Shown: one piece after another, positions 1-8,530 of the stretch
Layout of the letters: each line of letters opens with the position of its first letter
How positions within the stretch are numbered: the stretch's first letter is position 1
Assembly: GCF_022637415.1 (NCBI RefSeq)
Contig: NZ_CP093340.1
Span: forward strand, 434,001 to 498,000
DNA from: Luteimonas sp. S4-F44
GTDB taxonomy: Bacteria > Pseudomonadota > Gammaproteobacteria > Xanthomonadales > Xanthomonadaceae
Reading direction: 5' to 3'
Length of the DNA stretch: 64,000 nt
Position numbers and translations under genes: made by a program
Notes under the pieces: generated by a model
Database searches by the model: none
The model's input: the letters and a program-made list of their open reading frames with translations, nothing else
Told to the model about the DNA's origin: nothing

Positions 1-592
1 AGGCATTCTCGGACGCCGACGCGCCGCCGAATGAGGCGACGTTGCTGAAGCCGCGCGCGCCCTGGTACCGCGAATCGCCGGCCACGGCGCCGGGCGCGAG
101 CAGCGCCAGCGCCCCGAGGTCGCGACCGACGGTGAGTTTCTCCAGATCCTCGCCGGTGAAGACCGTGCGTGAGTCGACCTGCGAGACGTCGATCGTCGGC
201 CCCGCGATACCGATTACGCGCACGCGGTCGAGGTCGACCGCGGCGCTCGCCGCGAACGAAACGTCCGCGCCGCCGCCCAGCAGGACGGCAACGTCATCAC
301 GCGTCGCGACGACCTCGCCGCCTCGCTCGAGCGTGACGCGGTAGCGGCCGACCGGCAGCGACGCCGCCCGGTAGCGGCCAGTTGCATCGGTGGTCAGCGT
401 GCGCACGGTCCCGGTGTCGAGGTTGCGAATCGTGACGGTATCGCCCGGGGTTCCGGTCGTGCCGAGGATATTGCCGGTCGCATTGGACTGCGCGGCGGCC
501 TCGCTGCCGAGCAGTACCAGTCCGAGCGCGGCGGCGAGCAATGTGGGCGGAAGCGCCGATCGCCGGCGCGCGCGGGTGTGGTGCTGTGTCAT
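1..592 (-). CDS. TonB-dependent receptor, Oar-like, 5' part only
   Basis: Only the first 197 codons are present; the gene runs off the left edge. The start ATG at 592-590 has a purine-rich GGGGAAGG just upstream on the minus strand. A signal peptide ends near the AAAQS segment (about residue 35). It is followed by a carboxypeptidase-regulatory-like beta-sandwich of about 70 residues (TGNILGTTGTPGDTVTI, TTDATGRYRAASLPVGRY), and then the beginning of the receptor plug (DSRTVFTGEDLEKL, GARGFSNVASFGG). This order is typical of Oar-type outer-membrane receptors that take up large or peptide-like substrates with TonB. The substrate cannot be inferred. It is divergent from thiC and shows no link to thiamine beyond adjacency. 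Confidence 0.85.
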   Translation of the reverse strand, partial: MTQHHTRARRRSALPPTLLAAALGLVLLGSEAAAQSNATGNILGTTGTPGDTVTIRNLDTGTVRTLTTDATGRYRAASLPVGRYRVTLERGGEVVATRDDVAVLLGGGADVSFAASAAVDLDRVRVIGIAGPTIDVSQVDSRTVFTGEDLEKLTVGRDLGALALLAPGAVAGDSRYQGARGFSNVASFGGASASENA

Positions 593-642
593 GGCCTTCC
601 CCTGATCGTGTGGTGCGGTGTCTCCCCATCGACGGTGATAGG

Positions 643-658
643 ACGCCGGGCCCGGCGT
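643..658. repeat. perfect 16-bp palindrome in the receptor/thiC intergenic region
   Basis: The sequence ACGCCGGG/CCCGGCGT is a perfect inverted repeat without a loop, about 50 bp upstream of the receptor start and about 80 bp upstream of the putative thiC promoter. It could be an operator or a chance GC-rich palindrome. Nothing else in the window identifies a protein that would bind it. Confidence 0.3.
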
Positions 659-737
659 GGCAAATGACGATTCGGCATTCTCTAAGTCGCCCACGGGTGG
701 GAACGCGCTGCGCGGCCCACGTCACCGGCGGCGCCCC

Positions 738-766
738 TTGGGCGTCCATCGGCTTCGTGGTCTAAT
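738..766 (+). promoter_or_regulatory. putative sigma70 promoter of thiC
   Basis: A TTGGGC box at 738-743 is separated by 17 bp from TCTAAT at 761-766 (five of six matches to TATAAT). Initiation about 7 nt downstream would place the RNA 5' end at the base of the riboswitch P1 helix, which is what a riboswitch-controlled leader needs. The -35 match is only partial (TTG). Confidence 0.5.
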
Positions 767-772
767 CGGCCC

Positions 773-853
773 CGAAGCGGGGGTACCGACACCAGTCGGT
801 TGAGACAGTCCCTTCGAACCTGATCCGGTTGATACCGGCGTAGGGAAGCTTCG
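773..853 (+). promoter_or_regulatory. TPP riboswitch (THI element) upstream of thiC
   Basis: The segment carries the conserved thi-box core: a TTGAGA element near 800 (canonical CTGAGA), CCTTCGAACCTGATCCGGTT (812-831), then ATACCGGCGTAGGGAAG. A closing P1 helix forms between CGAAGC at 773-778 and GCTTCG at 848-853. TPP-bound elements of this family repress thiamine biosynthesis genes, in proteobacteria usually by hiding the ribosome binding site or by early termination. The 140-nt stretch between the aptamer and the thiC start is long enough for an expression platform, but I could not identify a clear terminator in it. Confidence 0.95.
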
Positions 854-966
854 CAGCCGGCCCCCGGACCGACAGCGCGCGCAGGCGTGCAGGCGGCACG
901 CGGTCCGGGCGCGCCGCCGCTTCGTCCCGCCTTGCGAATCCCTCGCAGGCGACGCCCGCACCTTGA

Positions 967-2871
<1,905 letters not shown>

Positions 2872-2879
2872 GGGCGGCC

Positions 2880-2910
2880 GACGGCCGCAGGCACGTGTCT
2901 TGCGGCCGTC
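2880..2910 (+). terminator. hairpin after thiC
   Basis: GACGGCCGCA at 2880-2889 pairs perfectly with TGCGGCCGTC at 2901-2910 across an 11-nt loop, nine bases after the thiC stop. There is no U-tract, so it may be an mRNA 3'-end stabiliser or a weak or Rho-assisted terminator rather than a classical intrinsic one. Confidence 0.4.
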
Positions 2911-2997
2911 GCATCCGCTCGACGGCGCGCGGTGTATGTTCAGGATCGGTATCGTGGCAGCGCGTCACGATCCACCCGTCAACAGGGAGACCCCAAG

Positions 2998-3594
2998 ATG
3001 AAGACCTCGACCTCCCGCGTGGCCGCTTGGCTGGTGGCCTTGTGCGGCCTTGCCCTGCTCGCCGGCTGCGCGACCGGACCGCGCATCACCACCGAGGCCG
3101 ATCCGCGGGCGGATTTCTCGGCCTACCGCACTTGGTCGTTCTATACGCCGCTGGCGATCGAGAAGGAGGGCTACGAGACTCAGACCAGTGAAGTGACCAA
3201 GGCGGCCGTGCGCGCGGAGATGGAGCGCCGCGGCTACCGCTACAGCGAGACTGATCCGGACCTGTGGGTGAACATCAACGCCTACATGGAGCGTCGGACC
3301 GATGTCAGCAGCTATCCGACCGTCGACTATGCCTATTACTACAGCTATCGCTACCGCGGTTATTTCGCGATGCCCTACTGGAACGAGCGTACCAGCGTCT
3401 ACCGCTACACCGAAGGCACGATGAATGTGGACCTGGTGGACGCCCGGCAGAAGCGCCTGGTGTGGGAGGGCATCGCGGTCGGACGCGTCGCCAATCTCAA
3501 GCCCGAACAGCGCGAGCAGCGGATCTATTCGACGATCGCCGAGATTTTCGCCAACTATCCGCACCAGGCCGGCGCGCGCAGCCAAGCGCTGTAG
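2998..3594 (+). CDS. DUF4136 domain lipoprotein
   Basis: A predicted outer-membrane or periplasmic lipoprotein of 198 residues. The start at 2998 is chosen because it follows a GGGAGA box and opens directly into a lipoprotein signal (MKTSTSRVAAW, then LLAGC at about residues 20-24). The mature part shows the DUF4136 pattern: DPRADFSAYRTWSF, then a Tyr-rich stretch (DYAYYYSYRYRGY), and a C-terminal TMNVDLVDARQKRLVWEG segment. The molecular role of DUF4136 proteins is unknown. It is flanked by its own terminator and is probably monocistronic. Confidence 0.88.
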   Translation: MKTSTSRVAAWLVALCGLALLAGCATGPRITTEADPRADFSAYRTWSFYTPLAIEKEGYETQTSEVTKAAVRAEMERRGYRYSETDPDLWVNINAYMERRTDVSSYPTVDYAYYYSYRYRGYFAMPYWNERTSVYRYTEGTMNVDLVDARQKRLVWEGIAVGRVANLKPEQREQRIYSTIAEIFANYPHQAGARSQAL

Positions 3595-3616
3595 GCGGCC
3601 GACGCGGGAGACGAAC

Positions 3617-3647
3617 GAAGCGGGCCGATGGCCCGCTTCTTTGTTTG
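3617..3647 (+). terminator. intrinsic terminator of the DUF4136 gene
   Basis: GAAGCGGGCC pairs with GGCCCGCTTC around a GAT loop (3617-3639) and is followed by TTTGTTTG. It lies 23 bp after the DUF4136 stop, between convergent genes, and could act in both directions. Confidence 0.85.
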
Positions 3648-3666
3648 TGTGTGCGGCCGCAGCCGG

Positions 3667-4680
3667 TCAGGAGCTGGGCGTCTGCCAGCGGGCCTCGATG
3701 AAAACTCGGATCTCCTGCGCCATGTCTTCATCCTCCGGCGTTCCGCCCATGAAGCCGCCATGGGGCATGCCTTCTCCGAGATAGAACTCGACCGGGATCT
3801 TGGCACGGACCAGCGCCCGGTGCAGGCGTGCCGCGTTGGAGAGGAACAGGTCACGGGTCCCTGTTTGCAGGAAGGTCGGCGGCAGTCCGTCGAACTGGCC
3901 GAACAAGGGGGACAGATAGGGATGACCGAGGTCCGCGCCTCCGGCATAGAGCCGGTTGATCGGCATCAGCGGGACCGGAAGCATCACATCCACATCGCGA
4001 TTGGTGTGAAAGCTGTCGCCGGATTCGGTCAGGTCGACTTCCGGCGACAGCAGCACCAGGCCGCCGGGCATCGGCAGGCCTTCATCGCGTCCGCGCAAGA
4101 GCATCGCCAGGGCGAGGTTGCCGCCCGCCGAACGCCCGATGAGGACGATATCGGCGGACGCGTGCTGGGTCAGCACATGCCGATAGGCCGTCAGACAATC
4201 GTCCAGCGCGGCAGGGTAGGGATGTGCGGGCGGCAAGCGGTAGTCCACGCCATAGCAGCGGACACCGTAGCGGTCCGCCTGTTGCTGCGCACTGATGCGG
4301 CAGGCCTCGCCACCACCGAACAGAAGGGCGCCGCCGTGCAGATCGATGCAAGCGCGCTCGGGGTGCGCCGACGCGTCAGGCGTGGCGACATGGATCTCGG
4401 TCTCGCCAAGAGTCAAGGTCTCGAAACCGGCGTCCAGGTGCTCGGCGAGGCCTGTCATGGCGGCCTCATACTGACGATTCACCTGGTCCTTGAGGGCTTG
4501 CCAGGCGGCGTCATCCTCCGCTGCGGGCAGACGCATCAGCGCATTCACCGGCGCGCCCTGGGGCGTGACCAAGCGCTGCATTGCGGCCATCGCCTGCGCG
4601 CTGATCGACGTCGGAAAGGGAACGATGCGTTCAGGGAGCGACACGCCGTTGCACGGGGTGGCGGTCTTGGCTTGTGTCAT
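3667..4680 (-). CDS. alpha/beta hydrolase fold-3 esterase (HSL-like)
   Basis: A 337-residue cytoplasmic carboxylesterase of the hormone-sensitive-lipase group. Visible motifs are the oxyanion HGGALLFGGG, the nucleophile elbow GRSAGG, a QTGTRDLF acid segment and the catalytic histidine in GMPHGG near the C-terminus. The MTQAKTA start at 4680 was preferred over an in-frame start 63 bp upstream, because the upstream residues do not look like the family. The N-terminal 80 residues form the usual helical cap. The natural substrate is unknown; short-chain acyl esters are typical of the family. It is convergent with the DUF4136 gene and divergent from the CadC-like regulator. Confidence 0.88.
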   Translation of the reverse strand: MTQAKTATPCNGVSLPERIVPFPTSISAQAMAAMQRLVTPQGAPVNALMRLPAAEDDAAWQALKDQVNRQYEAAMTGLAEHLDAGFETLTLGETEIHVATPDASAHPERACIDLHGGALLFGGGEACRISAQQQADRYGVRCYGVDYRLPPAHPYPAALDDCLTAYRHVLTQHASADIVLIGRSAGGNLALAMLLRGRDEGLPMPGGLVLLSPEVDLTESGDSFHTNRDVDVMLPVPLMPINRLYAGGADLGHPYLSPLFGQFDGLPPTFLQTGTRDLFLSNAARLHRALVRAKIPVEFYLGEGMPHGGFMGGTPEDEDMAQEIRVFIEARWQTPSS

Positions 4681-5004
4681 GAGGGTTCCGGAGCCTGGTT
4701 GGGTTGCAATGGGGAATGGAGCTTGTCTACGAAGAAGTCCCATTCAGAAATCGCGCGACCAAGCCGCCATCCCGGCGCGGACCATAGCGGGCTTGCGCTG
4801 GATCGCCTCGATGCGGCCCCCAGGGACGTGGTCTTCTCGCGGATTCGGGAACCGGGGAGTGTAGGCGGCTGCAGATTGCATCCGAGCATGCCCCTGGCGG
4901 CACTGTCGTGTTGCGCTCGTCCGCTTTGCCGGATCTGGCGCCGGATCGTGCTGTGTTCAGCTGACGTTGACTAGGCTTGGCGCCCACGCCGTTTGGATCG
5001 CAGC
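4681..5004. other. 324-bp divergent intergenic region
   Basis: It separates the minus-strand esterase from the plus-strand CadC-like regulator and must hold both promoters. It contains no convincing ORF, RNA gene or strong palindrome. Its composition is somewhat less GC-rich than the neighbouring genes near 4715-4745. Confidence 0.5.
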
Positions 5005-7377
5005 ATGACCGTGTCACGCCACGTGGAGGAGGTCGCTTCCCCGCAACGCCTTCGCGTTGGCGCGGGCGTGGTGGATTTCGCCACCCGCGAGATCGAGATG
5101 CTGGGTGCGCGGCGCAGCGTCCGTGTGACACCGAAAGCGGTGGCGGTGCTGCGTGTGCTTGCGCGTAGTCCTGGCGCAGTGTTTTCGCGCAACGATCTGT
5201 TGGCCGAAGCCTGGCCCGACACGATGCCGACCGACGACGTGCTGACGCAGGCGATCACGCAGTTGCGCAAGGCCTTCGGTCAAGGTGACGTTGGCGCGGC
5301 CGAGGGACGGCGCTACATCGAAACCATCGCCAAGAGCGGCTATCGGCTAACGGTGCCGGTCTCGGTGCTAGAGCCCCCCGCTCTGGAGCATGTCTCTCTA
5401 GAGACCCCCCCACCGGGGCACGTATCTCCAGCGTCGCCGATATCGAGTGATGCATCGCCGGTGGCGCATCCGGCACCGGCGTCTTCTTCGGCCCGTTTTC
5501 CGTCGACGGCAGAGGTTGCGGCAGTGCCCGGTTCGGCGTCGGCGTCCGGACATGCGGCTTGGTGGGCCGGTGCGGTGGTCGCGCTGGTGGCGATCGGCCT
5601 GGTGAGCCTGATGTTGTTGGCGCCTCAGATCTCCGGCTCGAGACCTGCGTCCACCGATGCGACCGCGGTCGTCCAGGGCAAACCCTATCGGCTGGTGACC
5701 TCGGCCGCCGGGTTCGAGCTGTCCCCAAGCCTGTCTCCCGATGCCAGCCAGGTCGCTTACTCGGCCCGCACGCTGCACGACGGGACGCCGTTGCCCGGTC
5801 AGTCGATCCTCGTCCAGGCGACGACCGGCAGCGCGCCCCATGCACTCTCGATCCCTGCGGTCGGCGAGCGCGACGATCTGCCGGTCTGGTCGCCTGATGG
5901 CGAACGCATCGCGTTCGCGCGGTGGGACGATGCAGGTGGTTGCCGCATCATGCTGGCTGCCGTCGCGGTCGTCGGTCAGGCGCGCGAGATCGCCCGTTGC
6001 GATGGCAGCGAGTTGCTGAGCTTCGATTGGCTGCCCGACGGCAGCGGGCTGTTGTTCGGCACCATGACTGGCAGCCTCGACGGTGCGGGCGTGCGCGTGC
6101 TTGACCTGGCGACGGGGCAGTGGCGTGCGATCCGCTATCCGGCCTCGCCTGGCGATATCGACTATCTGCCGAAGGTTTCGCCTGATGGGCGTTGGATCGC
6201 GTTCGTGCGCAATCCGCAGCTCGGCGATCTGTGGCGGATTCCCGTCGATGGGGGCGAGGCCGAGCAGTTGACCCAACTGGGCGCAGAGTTTCGCGGTCTG
6301 AGTTGGACGTCCGATGGCCAGTCGCTGGTCTACGGCCGCAGGATCGACAGCGAGACCCGCCTGCACCGGTTTGACCTGGGCACCGGCACGATCTCGGATC
6401 TGGGCATCGAGGACGCGCAAATGCCGGCGATCGCACGCAATGCGGACATGGTCGCGTTCGTGCATCGGCAACCGCAATTCGCGCTCAACCGGATCGATGC
6501 CGTCTCCGGGCATCGCGAACGCTTGTTCGCGTCGTCGGGACGCGACACGCAGCCGGTCGTGGCGCCGGATGGCCGGCAATTGGTGTTCACGTCCGATCGC
6601 TCGGGCAGCTCGGAGTTGTGGTGGGCCGACCTGGAGCGCTCCGATTCGCTGCGATCGATCCCGGGAGTCCGTCCCGACACGCGGCAGCCGCCGGTGTGGT
6701 CGGACGACAGCCGCCGCGTGCTGATCTCGGCGCTGGATGCGCATGGGCGTCCTGGAATCGTCGAGATCGAGCCGGCATCGGGGACCGTGACGGCGCTTCC
6801 GGTACCCGCCGCCCATCCCCTGCAGGCGGTCTACGGTGAGGATGGGGCGCTGTTCGTGATCGAGGAGGAGCGCGAGGGGCGGACGGCCTTGGTGGCCTAC
6901 GATCGCAGCTGGCGCGTGCGCGGGCGGCTGGATGGCGTCTCGCACGTCCAATTCGATCCGCAACGCGGCCGGGTGCTCTACACCCGCCTCGACGGCAACG
7001 GCATCTGGAGCGCGACGGCCGATCTGGCGCAGCCGCAGCGGCTCAGCGCGGACGTCCCCTCACGCTGGCGCTACCGCAGTTGGGCGCTGACTTCCGACGG
7101 GCAACTGTCCTATCTCGACAGCGACAGCGATTGCCGCAGCAGGATGACCCGGTTCGTGATCGGCGATGGCGGCTTGGAGCGGCAAGACGAACATTGCCTT
7201 GATGCATCCAATCGCAGCACGGTCAACGGATTCAGTGGCCATCGCCAGGGCTGGCTGGTCTCGATTGCAGTCGACGATGGCACCGATATCGGGGTCATGG
7301 CGATGCCGGTCGCGTCGAATGATGAGCGCAGCTTGCTCGCCAAATTCTTGATTGCATTGAGGAGAAAGATGTCGTAA
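5005..7377 (+). CDS. membrane-bound CadC/ToxR-like regulator with TolB-like propeller
   Basis: A one-component sensor of 790 residues. Residues about 15-118 form an OmpR/PhoB-type winged helix (RVTPKAVAVLRVLA, YIETIAKSGYRL). A Pro/Ser-rich linker runs to about 180, and one membrane segment covers residues about 185-207 (WWAGAVVALVAIGLVSLMLL). The rest is a periplasmic beta-propeller with recurring SPDG/W-type repeats (SLSPDASQVAYSA, WSPDGERIAFARW, VSPDGRWIAFVR, LVFTSDRSGSSELWW). Such proteins bind DNA from the membrane while sensing an external signal. Start choice: the ATG at 5005; a TTG four codons upstream (4993) is also possible. Its target and ligand are unknown; the nearby AraC and receptor genes are candidates by position only. 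Confidence 0.88.
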   Translation: MTVSRHVEEVASPQRLRVGAGVVDFATREIEMLGARRSVRVTPKAVAVLRVLARSPGAVFSRNDLLAEAWPDTMPTDDVLTQAITQLRKAFGQGDVGAAEGRRYIETIAKSGYRLTVPVSVLEPPALEHVSLETPPPGHVSPASPISSDASPVAHPAPASSSARFPSTAEVAAVPGSASASGHAAWWAGAVVALVAIGLVSLMLLAPQISGSRPASTDATAVVQGKPYRLVTSAAGFELSPSLSPDASQVAYSARTLHDGTPLPGQSILVQATTGSAPHALSIPAVGERDDLPVWSPDGERIAFARWDDAGGCRIMLAAVAVVGQAREIARCDGSELLSFDWLPDGSGLLFGTMTGSLDGAGVRVLDLATGQWRAIRYPASPGDIDYLPKVSPDGRWIAFVRNPQLGDLWRIPVDGGEAEQLTQLGAEFRGLSWTSDGQSLVYGRRIDSETRLHRFDLGTGTISDLGIEDAQMPAIARNADMVAFVHRQPQFALNRIDAVSGHRERLFASSGRDTQPVVAPDGRQLVFTSDRSGSSELWWADLERSDSLRSIPGVRPDTRQPPVWSDDSRRVLISALDAHGRPGIVEIEPASGTVTALPVPAAHPLQAVYGEDGALFVIEEEREGRTALVAYDRSWRVRGRLDGVSHVQFDPQRGRVLYTRLDGNGIWSATADLAQPQRLSADVPSRWRYRSWALTSDGQLSYLDSDSDCRSRMTRFVIGDGGLERQDEHCLDASNRSTVNGFSGHRQGWLVSIAVDDGTDIGVMAMPVASNDERSLLAKFLIALRRKMS

Positions 7378-7487
7378 TGCTTTCGGAAAAAAGACGGGAC
7401 GAATTCGGCAAAGTTTAGCCGCGCCGTCAGGCAAGCCGAGAGGAGGCGTGGCAAAAAGGCCGCCCCTTTCCTGTCAGGCGTGTTCGC

Positions 7488-8363
7488 ATGTCCTCTGTCC
7501 TGTGGTCGCAGCGCGGTCATCTGCTGCAGTTCGATCAGCTTTCGGCGTCGGCCCAGTGCGTCGGCGCGTCGCGGTTGGGGGTGGTGCAGGTGACCGCGCC
7601 TGCATTCAGCATCTGGGTGCAGGTCCGCGGGGATGGCTGGATCGAGTCGCGCGAGGGCCGTTTTCGCATGCGCTGCGGCGACTGGATGGCGTTCGAGAAA
7701 GAGTCCGCGCCGCTGATCCAGACCGGGCCGCAGGGCATTTGCATCGGCTTGGCGCTCGATGCGCGCGCGCTGGCTGAACTGCAAGCGCTCGATGACGGTG
7801 GCTTGTACGCCGGCCGCGGGCGGGTGTCGTCGCGGGAGGTGCGTGGGCTGCTCCGCCTGTGGCGCGAAGCCCAGCGCGGCGCGGGCGACCGGCTCAGCGT
7901 ACGGCCGCTGCTGCTGCAACTGGCGATCGTGCAGCGCGACCTGGCCGCTCGCGCACGGCGTTGTCCGGGACGTTCGCGCAATCGCAAGCGGCAGGTCTTC
8001 GGCCGCATGCAGCGCGCCCGGCTTTATCTGGAAGGGCATAGCGACCGCGTCGTGCGTATCAGCGAGCTGGCGGATCTGACCAGCTTCTCAAGCTGGTACT
8101 TCTCCAAGGCGTTCCACGCGCTGTACGACGAAAGCCCCCAGGCGCTTTCGGTGCGCCTGAGGCTCGAGCGGGCCGGTCATCTGCTGCGGACGACCTCGAT
8201 GATGGTCGGCGAGGTCGCAGCCGCGACCGGTTTCGACAACTGCTGCAGCTTCGCCCGCGCGTTCAAGGCCCATCACGGCACGTCAGCGAGTCGGTTCCGG
8301 GCGGCGGCTGCGCGTAACAGCGGGGCCGGCGTGGGGACCGAAGAGGTGTACGCGAGCCTCTGA
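7488..8363 (+). CDS. AraC-family transcriptional regulator
   Basis: The protein has 291 residues. The N-terminal 150 residues form an effector-binding cupin-like domain (FSIWVQVRGDGWIESREGRF, DWMAFEKES). After a basic linker (RCPGRSRNRKRQVFGRMQRA), two helix-turn-helix motifs follow: VRISELADLTSFSSWYFSK and VGEVAAATGFDNCCSFARAF. This is the standard C-terminal AraC DNA-binding unit. The next gene, on the same strand 167 bp away, encodes a TonB-dependent receptor, so regulation of that receptor is plausible but unproven. The effector is not predictable from sequence. Confidence 0.92.
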   Translation: MSSVLWSQRGHLLQFDQLSASAQCVGASRLGVVQVTAPAFSIWVQVRGDGWIESREGRFRMRCGDWMAFEKESAPLIQTGPQGICIGLALDARALAELQALDDGGLYAGRGRVSSREVRGLLRLWREAQRGAGDRLSVRPLLLQLAIVQRDLAARARRCPGRSRNRKRQVFGRMQRARLYLEGHSDRVVRISELADLTSFSSWYFSKAFHALYDESPQALSVRLRLERAGHLLRTTSMMVGEVAAATGFDNCCSFARAFKAHHGTSASRFRAAAARNSGAGVGTEEVYASL

Positions 8364-8371
8364 GACGCCGC

Positions 8372-8387
8372 TGTGACAGAAGTCACA
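8372..8387 (+). promoter_or_regulatory. perfect CRP/Clp-type operator upstream of the TonB-dependent receptor
   Basis: TGTGA (8372-8376), six bases, TCACA (8383-8387): both half-sites match the CRP consensus exactly and the inner C/G also pair (TGTGAC-N4-GTCACA). It lies 9 bp after the AraC stop and about 145 bp before the receptor start. In xanthomonads the CRP homologue Clp recognises this type of site. The distance would suit an activator of a promoter in 8390-8480. Confidence 0.75.
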
Positions 8388-8530
8388 CAACAACGGCGCA
8401 TTCATCCAAGAAGCCAAATTCGGCAAATCCAGAGGGCCTGCGCAGCAAGGCGTGAATCCGGCGTGCAGACGTAACGTGCGATGGGCGTCTTAACGCGTCA
8501 GTAACACACCACTCTGGAGAGAGAATTTTG

